Source of the DNA: Phycisphaerales bacterium | GTDB lineage: Bacteria; Planctomycetota; Phycisphaerae; Sedimentisphaerales; Anaerohalosphaeraceae | Reading direction: 5' to 3' | Length of the DNA: 15,645 bases | Assembly (NCBI GenBank): GCA_011053245.1 | Contig: DRGS01000064.1 | Location: forward strand, 1 to 15,645 | Shown: piece after piece, positions 8,516 through 15,205 of the stretch | Layout: each line of letters begins with the position of its first letter | How positions within the stretch are numbered: position 1 is the stretch's first letter | Made by a program: the position numbers and the translations under genes | The notes under the pieces: generated by a model | Database searches by the model: none | What the model saw: the letters and a program-made list of their open reading frames with translations, nothing else | What the model was told of the DNA's origin: nothing

Positions 8516-10369
8516 TTACGACCTGATTATCGCCTCAAATTTACAACTCTCTATGCAAATACCGCATCGACTGCAAATCCCATCGTTTATTTTATAACCG
8601 CTTTCCTTGTCACCTGTTATCGCGGTATGGGGGCAGTTCTTCGCACAAAGCCCGCAATTCTTACATAACTCAGGATCGATCGAATACCGAATCAGTTCCC
8701 TGCAAACACCGGCAGGGCATTTTTTGTCGTTAATGTGCGCCTCGTATTCGTCTCGGAAATACTTTAAAGTTGACATGACCGGGTTAGGTGCGGTTTTACC
8801 CAAGGCACAAAGTGAACCGACCGAAATTGTCCAGGCAAGATCATCCAATAGTTCCAATTGCTCCATGGTACCGTTACCTTGAGAAATATCGGTAACAATT
8901 TCCAGCATTCTATCGATGCCGATACGGCATGTTACGCACTTGCCGCAGGACTCATCCTGGAGAAAGGTCAGAAAATATTTGGCCACATCCACCATACAGG
9001 CTGAATCGTCCATAACCACCATTCCACCGGAACCAACCATGGAGCCGGCTTCGTAAAGAACATCAAAGTCTACTGGCAGATCGAATTGTTCGACCGGCAG
9101 GCATCCGCCGGAAGGGCCTCCTGTTTGAACGGCTTTTATTTGCCGTCCATCCTTGGCTCCTCCGCCAATATCGAAGATGATCTCTCGCAGTGTAGTGCCC
9201 ATATTAACTTCAACCAGTCCGGTATTCTTAATCTGGCCAGTCAGGGTGAATATCTTCGTACCTTTACTGTTATCAGTACCCTTCGAACTAAACCATTTAG
9301 AACCGTTAAGTATTATTTTGGGGATATTGGCCCAAGTCTCAACATTGTTCAAAGTTGTAGGCTGATCTTTATACCCCTTCTCGACAGTATGGACATCCTT
9401 AGCACGAGGTTCGCCGACTTTACCTTCCAGTGATGCCATCAGGGCGGTAGATTCCCCACAAACAAAAGCTCCACCGCCTCTTACAACTTTAACATCAAAA
9501 TTAAAATCGCTGCCGAGGATCTCTCCTCCTAATAAGCCAAACTCCTTTGCTTGTTCTACCGCCTTGTTGATATTGACTACTGCAAGGGGATATTCTTTTC
9601 GTACATATACAAAACCCTGCCCTGAGCCTATGGCATAAGCACCGATCAGCATTCCTTCCAGAACAGAATGCGGATTGCCTTCCAAAAGACTGCGGTCCAT
9701 GTATGCACCAGGGTCACCCTCATCAGCATTACAAATTACATAACGCTCCTGGCACGAAACGGCTTTACATTGCTCCCATTTCTTACCTGTTGGATAACCC
9801 CCGCCTCCTCGTCCCCGTAAACAAGAAGCTTTTACTTCTTCTACAACTTCATCGGCAGACATACCAGAAAGAACCTTTTCCAGTGCCGAATAACCACCAT
9901 TGGCAATATAGGCTTCGATATCGGCCGGGGAGATCCGGGGGTTATCGGCGAGCAATATACGATCCTGTGCCGAATAGAAAGGTATGTCTTTCTCCTTTTC
10001 TATCCTTTCACCCGAAACAGGATCTGTGTAGAATAATCGCTCGACGACCTCGCTGCCTTTGAGAGTAGAGGCCACGATGTCTTTTACATCGTCTGGCGTA
10101 ACATGACAATAAAAGATATTTTCGGGCTCTATGATGATCATCGGGCCCTGTTCACAAAAACCATGGCAGCCGCTTGTAAAGAAATGAACCTGATCAAGGA
10201 GTTCATGTTTGGCCAACTCCTCCTTCATTGCTTTTGCTACCGGCAGACAGCCGCATGCCTGACATGCGGTACCTGCACACATGGTTATTGTATGTGTGTA
10301 ACTCTTACGAACTTTTTTAAGCTTATCACGCAAGGCTGCGAGGGCATTTGTATCTTCAAGCTTAGTCAT
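8516..10369 (-). CDS. hndC: NuoF/HndC/HydB-like NADH:FMN oxidoreductase subunit with extra Fe-S domains
   Basis: A 617-aa NADH-binding flavoprotein. In order it has an N-terminal thioredoxin-like [2Fe-2S] domain (C31, C36, C68, C72), the FMN/NADH domain with GRGGGGYPTGKKW (186-198) and DEGDPGAYMDR (216-226), an SLBB region (about 375-450), the N3 4Fe-4S site ESCGKCVTCR (C475/478/481 with C521), a linker with H545, C551 and C556, and a C-terminal double ferredoxin (C569/572/575/579; C599/602/605/609). Complex I NuoF lacks both end domains. This longer layout is that of HndC and HydB in NAD-linked, electron-bifurcating hydrogenases and related enzymes. Here no hydrogenase is encoded nearby; the downstream partner is a glutamate synthase-like protein. 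The ATG start has GAGGAGGG eight bases upstream, inside the end of the preceding gene, so translation is probably coupled. Confidence 0.9.
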   Translation of the reverse strand: MTKLEDTNALAALRDKLKKVRKSYTHTITMCAGTACQACGCLPVAKAMKEELAKHELLDQVHFFTSGCHGFCEQGPMIIIEPENIFYCHVTPDDVKDIVASTLKGSEVVERLFYTDPVSGERIEKEKDIPFYSAQDRILLADNPRISPADIEAYIANGGYSALEKVLSGMSADEVVEEVKASCLRGRGGGGYPTGKKWEQCKAVSCQERYVICNADEGDPGAYMDRSLLEGNPHSVLEGMLIGAYAIGSGQGFVYVRKEYPLAVVNINKAVEQAKEFGLLGGEILGSDFNFDVKVVRGGGAFVCGESTALMASLEGKVGEPRAKDVHTVEKGYKDQPTTLNNVETWANIPKIILNGSKWFSSKGTDNSKGTKIFTLTGQIKNTGLVEVNMGTTLREIIFDIGGGAKDGRQIKAVQTGGPSGGCLPVEQFDLPVDFDVLYEAGSMVGSGGMVVMDDSACMVDVAKYFLTFLQDESCGKCVTCRIGIDRMLEIVTDISQGNGTMEQLELLDDLAWTISVGSLCALGKTAPNPVMSTLKYFRDEYEAHINDKKCPAGVCRELIRYSIDPELCKNCGLCAKNCPHTAITGDKESGYKINDGICSRCGICIESCKFEAIIRS

Positions 10370-10373
10370 TACT

Positions 10374-10850
10374 CTAACCCTCCTCTACTGTATCAGCTTT
10401 TCGAGTATCCTCTATAAGGCTCCTGAGTTTTCCAGGGGTCATATGGTCATGGTATTTGCCGTCAATGATAAGCACAGGTGCAAGGGCACATGCTCCAAGG
10501 CAATTAACTGTTTCAACAGTGAACATACCATCACTGGTTGTCTCACCTGGATCTACTTTAAGTTGTCCAAGAACCTCGTCCACGAGTTTTAGCGCGCCGC
10601 CAACATGACAAGCCGTACCCATACAAACCGTGATAAGATGCCGACCTCGTGGTTTTAAGCAAAAAGTTTTGTAAAAATTCACAAGGCGGAACACTTCGAT
10701 AAGTGGCACATCAAGTGATTCCGAAACCTGGCACATCGCTTCTTCGGGAAGATATCCGCATTGCTCCTGAATATCCTGAAGAGCCTCCATAACATCAAAG
10801 GGCTCTTTTCCCTTGCCTTCCAAAACTTTTTCTACAATTGCTAAATCCAT
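10374..10850 (-). CDS. hndA: NuoE/HndA-like [2Fe-2S] thioredoxin-fold subunit
   Basis: A 158-aa protein of the NuoE/HndA/HydC family, the small partner of NuoF-type NADH dehydrogenase subunits. An N-terminal helical bundle (ALQDIQEQCGYLPEEA, VFRLVNFYKTF) precedes a thioredoxin-like fold with the [2Fe-2S] ligands C76 and C81 (CMGTAC) and C117 and C121 (CLGAC). The ATG at 10850 is chosen because AGGAAG lies six bases upstream; an in-frame TTG at 10868 would add six residues but is less likely. It is the first gene of the minus-strand operon. Only four bases separate its stop from the NuoF-like start, which suits a fixed-ratio complex. A promoter about 180 bases upstream (11030-11058) and inverted repeats shared with nrpR suggest control by NrpR. 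Confidence 0.88.
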   Translation of the reverse strand: MDLAIVEKVLEGKGKEPFDVMEALQDIQEQCGYLPEEAMCQVSESLDVPLIEVFRLVNFYKTFCLKPRGRHLITVCMGTACHVGGALKLVDEVLGQLKVDPGETTSDGMFTVETVNCLGACALAPVLIIDGKYHDHMTPGKLRSLIEDTRKADTVEEG

Positions 10851-11007
10851 ACTATCTTCCTGTCGCAACCTTTCTTAGCGCAAATGTCTTGCCAATAATC
10901 CAAATTTATTTTGCCTATTCAGCTATGGCTTTCAACTAAGCAAATTGTTCTTAAGAATACTTCCTCCAGAACGATCTTATGCGACAATTTACACAGCCTC
11001 TTTTGAC

Positions 11008-11021
11008 GGCAACGATTTGCC
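11008..11021. promoter_or_regulatory. Inverted repeat O1, candidate NrpR operator
   Basis: GGCAA-CGAT-TTGCC is a perfect 5-base inverted repeat with a 4-base spacer. It falls just after the predicted transcription start (about 11023) of the minus-strand operon, where a bound repressor would block initiation. Assignment to NrpR is inferred from position and similarity to O2-O4. Confidence 0.55.
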
Positions 11022-11029
11022 ATAAAACG

Positions 11030-11058
11030 AGTCTAATGGCCTGTCGGTTCGATGTCAA
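11030..11058 (-). promoter_or_regulatory. Predicted sigma70-type promoter of the hndA-hndC-glutamate synthase operon
   Basis: On the minus strand, TTGACA (complement of 11053-11058) is followed by exactly 17 bases and then TAGACT (complement of 11030-11035). The -35 box is perfect and the -10 box matches 4 of 6. Transcription would start near 11023, giving a leader of about 170 bases before the ATG at 10850. O1 lies immediately downstream and O2 lies 21 bases upstream of the -35 box. Confidence 0.55.
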
Positions 11059-11079
11059 GCCTTAATCCAGCCTGTATAA

Positions 11080-11095
11080 TCGGCAGTTTTGCCGA
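11080..11095. promoter_or_regulatory. Inverted repeat O2, candidate NrpR operator
   Basis: TCGGCA-GTTT-TGCCGA is a perfect 6-base inverted repeat with a 4-base spacer, the strongest palindrome in the region. It lies between the two divergent promoters and could serve either. It shares the GGCA...TGCC core with O1 and O3. Confidence 0.6.
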
Positions 11096-11110
11096 CTCGA
11101 CACTTTTTTC

Positions 11111-11132
11111 GGCAAAAATTTGCACTTTTGCC
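11111..11132. promoter_or_regulatory. Inverted repeat O3 over the nrpR -35 box, candidate operator
   Basis: GGCAAAA (11111-11117) and TTTTGCC (11126-11132) form a perfect 7-base inverted repeat separated by 8 bases. A nested repeat GCAAA/TTTGC (11112-11123) lies inside it. The predicted nrpR -35 box (11120-11125) sits in the centre, so a repressor bound here would exclude RNA polymerase, consistent with autoregulation. Confidence 0.6.
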
Positions 11133-11148
11133 AACGGTGTAGTATAAT
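11120..11148 (+). promoter_or_regulatory. Predicted sigma70-type promoter of nrpR
   Basis: TTGCAC (11120-11125), a 17-base spacer and a perfect TATAAT (11143-11148) give one of the best promoter matches in the window. Transcription would start near 11155, leaving a leader of about 60 bases before the nrpR ATG at 11215. The -35 box is embedded in inverted repeat O3. Confidence 0.65.
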
Positions 11149-11182
11149 TACACCTATAATCAGGTGGGACTCTTTGCGAAAC

Positions 11183-11194
11183 GGCCAATTTGCC
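11183..11194. promoter_or_regulatory. Imperfect inverted repeat O4 in the nrpR leader
   Basis: GGCC-AATT-TGCC has 3-base perfect arms plus one mismatch and resembles the O2 core. It lies downstream of the predicted nrpR transcription start and upstream of the GGAAG ribosome site (11201-11205). It is the weakest of the four sites. Two further TTGCC half-sites lie in the hndA leader at 10889-10893 and 10911-10915, 22 bases apart. Confidence 0.35.
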
Positions 11195-11214
11195 ATTTAT
11201 GGAAGTAAAAAAAT

Positions 11215-12219
11215 ATGGAAAAAAAATATAATAAAAAAATTGCGATCCTCCGGGTGCTTCAGGGACAAAGCCAACCACTCAGTTCCACAAAGATCGCCAA
11301 ACTGCTTTCCTTAGGCGGTTTTGACGCCAAAGAGAGAACCATAAGATTCTATCTCAAGGAGCTTGACGAGGAAGGTCTTACCATCGCCGACGGCAAAAAA
11401 GGTAGAAAGATCACCGAAGCCGGCCAAACCGAATTGCAATCCTCCCAGATAACCAGAAGACCGGGCTACCTCTCTGCAAAAATAGATCGCATGATCTATC
11501 AAATGACCTTTGATCTGCCTATGAGAAGTGGAACCGTAGTGGTAAATACTTCGCTCGTCGATCCTTACCAACTCACAAGCTGCGCAGAAAAGATTTGCAA
11601 AGTATTCGACAAAAACTTTGGTATGGGCAAATTGACCGCCCTTGTCCCGCCGGGCGAATCAATAGGCGATCTTGCCATACCAATGGACAAAGTCGGTTTC
11701 TGTACAGTTTGCTCTATTACGTTAAACGGCATCCTGCTAAAGCACGGAATACCAATGACCTCACGTTTCGGCGGCCTCTTGAAACTCAAAGACGGCAAAG
11801 CCTACAGATTCACGGAGATGATACATTACGATGGAACCAGTATCGATCCACTCGAAGTCTTTATCCGAAGCGGAATGACAGATTACCACGGCGCCATAAC
11901 AGATGGCAACGGGCTGATCGGCGCAAGCTTTAGGGAAGTTCCAGGCGAGAGCAGGCAGCGACTGATCAATATAGGCCAGCGACTTGACGAGGTAGGGCTC
12001 GGCGCGATCATGGAAATCGGCTTGACCGGCCAACCCCTTCTGGAAATACCCGTATCTCACGGTCTGGCAGGCGTTATTGTTGTTGGCGGACTAAATCCAA
12101 TAGCGATCCTCGAAGAACGCCAGCACCGCATCTTTTCACGTGCGCTATCAGGCCTGATCGAATATGACAGACTCTTCCGTTTTGAAGAGTTTCCCGCCAG
12201 ACTGCAAAAGTATCTGTAA
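11215..12219 (+). CDS. nrpR: NrpR-type transcriptional regulator (HTH plus one DUF128/NrpR domain)
   Basis: A 334-aa protein with an N-terminal winged-helix domain (residues about 5-75, KIAILRVLQGQSQPLSSTKI through RTIRFYLKELDEEGL) followed by one NrpR (DUF128) domain (about 85-320). Family landmarks include GFCTVCSITLNGILLKHGIP (161-180), SRFGGLLKL (183-191) and VVGGLNPIA (289-297). In methanogens NrpR represses nitrogen assimilation genes and is released by 2-oxoglutarate, the signal of nitrogen shortage. Some archaeal NrpRs carry two NrpR domains; this one has one and would bind DNA as a dimer or tetramer. The ATG follows GGAAG by nine bases. The gene is transcribed away from the NADH/glutamate synthase operon, across a region with inverted repeats over both promoters. 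Regulation of that operon and of itself is inferred from this layout. Confidence 0.88.
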   Translation: MEKKYNKKIAILRVLQGQSQPLSSTKIAKLLSLGGFDAKERTIRFYLKELDEEGLTIADGKKGRKITEAGQTELQSSQITRRPGYLSAKIDRMIYQMTFDLPMRSGTVVVNTSLVDPYQLTSCAEKICKVFDKNFGMGKLTALVPPGESIGDLAIPMDKVGFCTVCSITLNGILLKHGIPMTSRFGGLLKLKDGKAYRFTEMIHYDGTSIDPLEVFIRSGMTDYHGAITDGNGLIGASFREVPGESRQRLINIGQRLDEVGLGAIMEIGLTGQPLLEIPVSHGLAGVIVVGGLNPIAILEERQHRIFSRALSGLIEYDRLFRFEEFPARLQKYL

Positions 12220-12266
12220 ATGAGACGATGGAGTTACCTTTCCCTTATCTGTAGTCAATTTATTTC

Positions 12267-12295
12267 TTGACAAGGGCTGAAAATGCCGATATGCA
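12267..12295 (+). promoter_or_regulatory. Possible promoter of the CBS gene pair
   Basis: A perfect TTGACA (12267-12272) is followed after 17 bases by TATGCA, which matches the -10 consensus at only 3 of 6. It lies between nrpR and the first CBS gene. The -35 box overlaps a small hairpin (GTCAA/TTGAC extended by CCCTT/AAGGG, 12242-12276). The weak -10 keeps this tentative. Confidence 0.35.
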
Positions 12296-12350
12296 TGTAT
12301 TGTCCGCACAAACAATATGGCTGTTTATTGCCTAAAAATAGGATAAAGGC

Positions 12351-12740
12351 ATGTTTCAAGCAAAAAAGATTATGAAAACCAATCTGATCACCGTCAAAAA
12401 GGACACCCCGATATATGAGGCCATAAGGATACTGGTCGACTGCAATATCACCGGCTTGCCCGTCGTAAATGACGATAAGACCTTAGCCGGCATCATTTCT
12501 GAAAAAGATGTGCTGAAACTGTTGTACGAAAACGAAGATCAGCCAGATACCGTTGAGCAGTTCATGACGAAAGATGTCGTAACTTTCGATCAGGATGACA
12601 ACATCATAGACATTACAGACAGCTTCTTAGAACACCACTTTCGCAGGGTTCCCATCCTGGCAGATGGCAAATTAGTCGGTATCATAAGCAGGAAAGACAT
12701 CATCTCGTACATCGTAAAACTCCGGCGCAAAGGCAAATAA
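12351..12740 (+). CDS. Small CBS-pair protein 1
   Basis: A 129-aa protein made almost only of two CBS domains. The first spans about residues 5-65 (KIMKTNLITVKKDTPIYEAIRIL to GIISEKDVLKLL) and the second about 68-125 (FMTKDVVTFDQDDNIIDI to GIISRKDIISYIV). Such Bateman modules bind adenine nucleotides or similar ligands and act as sensors, often acting on a separate partner. No effector domain is attached. There is no signal peptide or membrane segment, so it is cytoplasmic. The ATG follows AGGAT and AAAGG. Its closest relative in the window is the next gene, which is the same fold with long identical stretches, so the two arose by tandem duplication. The target is unknown. Confidence 0.85.
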   Translation: MFQAKKIMKTNLITVKKDTPIYEAIRILVDCNITGLPVVNDDKTLAGIISEKDVLKLLYENEDQPDTVEQFMTKDVVTFDQDDNIIDITDSFLEHHFRRVPILADGKLVGIISRKDIISYIVKLRRKGK

Positions 12741-12786
12741 GCTCTCTGAGAATGTTTCCAATGAATGTTAAGAAAGCCCAGCGAAC

Positions 12787-13167
12787 ATGAACGAGACAAA
12801 AACCATCATGACCACAAATGTCGTTACGGTCAAAAGCGATACGCCCATCGACCGGGCTTTGGAACTTCTGATAGAAAAAAATATTACCGGCCTGCCGGTG
12901 GTCGATGACGATAGGACGCTGATCGGTATCATCTCCGAAAAGGACATGCTAAAACTGCTGCCAGACCTGGAGGACGAATCCGCCACCGTTGCCGACTTCA
13001 TGACAAAAAAGATTACCTGTTTCGACCAGGACGAGGATCTGATCGCGATCTGCGAGTGTCTTATGAATAACAATTTCCGCCGGGTCCCGATAGTATCAAA
13101 CGGAAAACTCGTAGGGGTCATCAGCAGAAGAGACATCATCAAGTACATCATCGAACCGATCGGGTAA
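12787..13167 (+). CDS. Small CBS-pair protein 2 (tandem paralogue)
   Basis: A 126-aa two-CBS-domain protein with the same layout as its upstream neighbour. Shared stretches include NITGLPVV, GIISEKD, LKLL, DFMTK/QFMTK, NFRRVPI/HFRRVPI and GKLVG.ISR.DII. The N-terminus (MNETKTIMTTNVVTVKSDTPIDRA) is shorter. The ribosome site is weak (AAGAAAG about 13 bases upstream), and the 46-base gap suggests co-transcription with the first copy. The two could form a heterodimeric Bateman module with different ligands, as differences cluster outside the conserved strands. No partner enzyme is evident nearby; the role is unknown. Confidence 0.85.
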   Translation: MNETKTIMTTNVVTVKSDTPIDRALELLIEKNITGLPVVDDDRTLIGIISEKDMLKLLPDLEDESATVADFMTKKITCFDQDEDLIAICECLMNNNFRRVPIVSNGKLVGVISRRDIIKYIIEPIG

Positions 13168-13313
13168 TTTGACCGCCATTTATTTAAAACCATCACAAAA
13201 ACGCTAAGTCATGCTTTTCCAGACAGTTATAAGCAAAAACCGCCCAGGAACATACCCGAAAACTGCGCAATTCAAATATCTGCGACAAAATCACCGACTT
13301 TACGATTTTTCCC

Positions 13314-13342
13314 TTGCATTGAGCCACATTTTCGTCTAAAAT
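13314..13342 (+). promoter_or_regulatory. Probable promoter of the ffh cluster
   Basis: TTGCAT (13314-13319), a 17-base spacer and TAAAAT (13337-13342; 5 of 6) form a plausible sigma70 promoter in the 249-base gap before ffh. Transcription would start near 13349. The leader then holds an inverted repeat, TTTAGGG (13355-13361) with CCCTAAG (13382-13388), enclosing the self-complementary CTGCGCAG. Nothing else was recognised in 13168-13313. Confidence 0.45.
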
Positions 13343-13416
13343 CTTCCGCTTATCTTTAGGGAGTCTCTGCGCAGTCAGGAGCCCTAAGTGAAATGTACGA
13401 GAAAATGTGAAAAACT

Positions 13417-14838
13417 ATGTTCGAAGCACTAACAGACAAATTTAGTTCGGTTTTTAAGTCCCTCTCAGGCAGGGGCCGAATAACCGAGTCCAACATCGCC
13501 GACGCTATGCGCGACGTCAAAAAGGCGCTCCTCGCCGCTGACGTTAACTACAGCGTAGTAAAGCAGTTCTGTAAAGACTGCACGCAAGCGGCGATGGGCG
13601 CAAACGTCGTATCTTCGCTTCATCCAGGCCAGGTAATGGTCAAGATCGTAAACGACGAACTGACGAAACTTATGGGTCCGGTCGACAGCAAGATATATTA
13701 CGTCTCCCCCGGCCCCACTATTATCATGTTAGCGGGCCTCCAGGGCTGCGGTAAAACTACAACCGCCGCCAAACTCGGAAAATATCTCGTCTCAAAGGGC
13801 AAAAAGCCCCTCCTCGTCGCCGACGATCTCCAGAGACCTGCCGCCATAGACCAACTCATCACCTTAGGCGAACAACTCGATATACCCGTTTATAGCGAAC
13901 GCATCAAAGACGCCGTAAAGGTCGCCCGCAACGCTGTCAAGCACGCCAACCGAACCGGCTGCGACGTCATCGTCATCGATACCGCCGGACGTTTGCACAT
14001 AGACGAAGGTATGATGTCCGAGATCGCCGACGTCGCAAAAGCCGTAAACCCGCAGCAGATATACCTCGTCTGCGACGCGATGACAGGTCAGGACGCGGTA
14101 ACCTCAGCAGGCGAATTCAACGCCCGTCTCGAACTTGACGGTATAATATTGACAAAACTCGACGGCGACGCACGCGGCGGTGCGGCCCTCAGCATAAAAG
14201 CGGTTACCGGCAAACCCATCAAGTTCATCGGCGTCGGCGAAAAACTCGACAAACTCGAAGAGTTCCATCCCGACCGCATGGCAAGCAGAATACTCGGTAT
14301 GGGCGACGTCGTAACCCTCGTAGAACGAGCACAGGAACAGATCGATGAAAAAGAAGCTGCGAAAATGCAAACCAAAATGGCAAAGGGCACTTTCGGGTTC
14401 GACGATTTCCTAAAGCAAATGCACACCGTCAAGAAAATGGGGGGCCTCGGCGACATGCTAAAGATGATACCCGGTATGTCCAGCCAGCTCGGTGACCTCG
14501 ACGTCGACGATAGCGAGATCGAAAAAATGGAAGGCATCGTCCACTCCATGACAGCCAAAGAAAGACGCGACCCCGACCTCCTCGATTCCTCACGCAGAAG
14601 ACGCATCGCAAAAGGCTGCGGCAGAGAGGTACAGGACGTCGCATCCCTCATAAAAACTTTCAAACGAAGCCGCGACATGATGAAAGCCATGAGCGCAGGC
14701 GGAGCCGGAGGAATAAAGAATATGTTCGGCGGCGGCGGCACGGATATGTTCAGTGCTATGAACGCCGGCAGAAAAATAAAGCAAAGATCGAAGAGAAAAA
14801 GAACCGTAAGACGTAAAGGAAAAGCAAGACGGCGATAA
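13417..14838 (+). CDS. ffh: Signal recognition particle protein Ffh (SRP54)
   Basis: The GTPase that binds signal sequences of nascent membrane and secreted proteins and, with SRP RNA and FtsY, brings ribosomes to the translocon. At 473 aa it is of normal length. The N domain covers about 1-90. The G domain has P-loop GLQGCGKTT (107-115), ADDLQRPAA (135-143), DTAGR (188-192) and TKLDGDARGG (246-255). The methionine-rich M domain runs from about 325 to 430 with the RNA-binding motif SRRRRIAKGCG (392-402), where the usual GSG is GCG. The last 25 residues are very basic. The ATG start has only a weak purine-rich site upstream, but MFEALTDKFS is the typical beginning. The next gene follows after eight bases. 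Confidence 0.95.
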   Translation: MFEALTDKFSSVFKSLSGRGRITESNIADAMRDVKKALLAADVNYSVVKQFCKDCTQAAMGANVVSSLHPGQVMVKIVNDELTKLMGPVDSKIYYVSPGPTIIMLAGLQGCGKTTTAAKLGKYLVSKGKKPLLVADDLQRPAAIDQLITLGEQLDIPVYSERIKDAVKVARNAVKHANRTGCDVIVIDTAGRLHIDEGMMSEIADVAKAVNPQQIYLVCDAMTGQDAVTSAGEFNARLELDGIILTKLDGDARGGAALSIKAVTGKPIKFIGVGEKLDKLEEFHPDRMASRILGMGDVVTLVERAQEQIDEKEAAKMQTKMAKGTFGFDDFLKQMHTVKKMGGLGDMLKMIPGMSSQLGDLDVDDSEIEKMEGIVHSMTAKERRDPDLLDSSRRRRIAKGCGREVQDVASLIKTFKRSRDMMKAMSAGGAGGIKNMFGGGGTDMFSAMNAGRKIKQRSKRKRTVRRKGKARRR

Positions 14839-14846
14839 AACATGAA

Positions 14847-15152
14847 ATGTCGATCGATCTGTATCTGCAAAAGCTCGCCGTACTCGTTGACGACGAGTAC
14901 GCTCAGCGGATCAGGCAGCAGTTCAAAGACAACAGGGGCTCCAGTGAACTGGCAATGCTTCAATCGCCCAACAGCAATGAACTTGAGCAGTTGAAAAAAG
15001 CGGTAGCGATAATGACGCCCGCCGAAAAGGAAAATGTAAGGAACTTAAACGACGAACAGATACAGAGAATTGCAGAAGACGCTACGGTCGACACCGGCCT
15101 CTTCGCGATATTTATTAACGGCTATATATTGGAATGTAAACGTGTTTTGTGA
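14847..15152 (+). CDS. Conserved-looking hypothetical protein between ffh and rpsP (101 aa)
   Basis: A 101-aa protein I do not recognise. It starts MSIDLYLQKLAVLVDDEYAQRIRQQFKDNRG, is acidic to neutral and predicted mostly helical, with a polar middle (SPNSNELEQLKKAVAIMTPAEKENVRNLNDEQIQRIAEDA) and a hydrophobic end (GLFAIFINGYIL). There are no cysteine motifs or signal peptide, and the only hydrophobic stretch (about 12 residues) is too short for a clear membrane span. It lies eight bases after ffh and 53 before rpsP, so it is probably co-transcribed with translation-related genes. A competing ATG at 14842 opens a different, 48-codon frame and is less likely. A real gene is probable from spacing and amino acid makeup; the function is unknown. 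Confidence 0.6.
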   Translation: MSIDLYLQKLAVLVDDEYAQRIRQQFKDNRGSSELAMLQSPNSNELEQLKKAVAIMTPAEKENVRNLNDEQIQRIAEDATVDTGLFAIFINGYILECKRVL

Positions 15153-15205
15153 TTTGCATTGGGCGAATCACGGAAATTAATCATATACAAAGAAAGGAAC
15201 ATGAA

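Noticed and set aside
8516..10850. Respiratory complex I fragment (nuoE-nuoF)
   Set aside because: The NuoF-like protein has HydB/HndC-type terminal Fe-S extensions, the NuoG-like protein is far too short, and no membrane subunits are present.
10908..10935. Second minus-strand promoter (TTGAAA, 16 bases, CAAAAT) closer to hndA
   Set aside because: The -10 box is poor and the spacer short compared with the TTGACA-17-TAGACT promoter at 11030-11058; kept only as a fallback.
10948..10957. Perfect 10-base palindrome TTCTTAAGAA in the hndA leader
   Set aside because: It has no spacer, does not share the GGCA/TGCC core and lies well downstream of the predicted promoter; likely chance in AT-rich sequence.
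11075..11080. Plus-strand TATAAT next to O2 as a second nrpR promoter
   Set aside because: No acceptable -35 box at 16-18 bases upstream, while the TATAAT at 11143 has one.
12242..12276. Hairpin CCCTT...GTCAA/TTGAC...AAGGG after nrpR as a terminator
   Set aside because: No T-run follows the stem, the outer and inner stems are separated by a bulge, and the TTGACA within it fits better as a -35 box.
12319..12332. GGCTGTTTATTGCC as a fifth NrpR site before the CBS genes
   Set aside because: Only three bases per arm match and the next position mismatches; indistinguishable from chance without a comparative alignment.
13393..13410. Five-codon upstream frame (MYEKM) before ffh as a leader peptide
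   Set aside because: No ribosome site of its own and no regulatory codon pattern; such short frames are expected by chance.
14088..14963. 291-codon open frame on the minus strand opposite ffh
   Set aside because: It lies antisense to a well-conserved ffh, has low-complexity Ser/Pro/Leu content and matches no family; it is a by-product of ffh codon usage.
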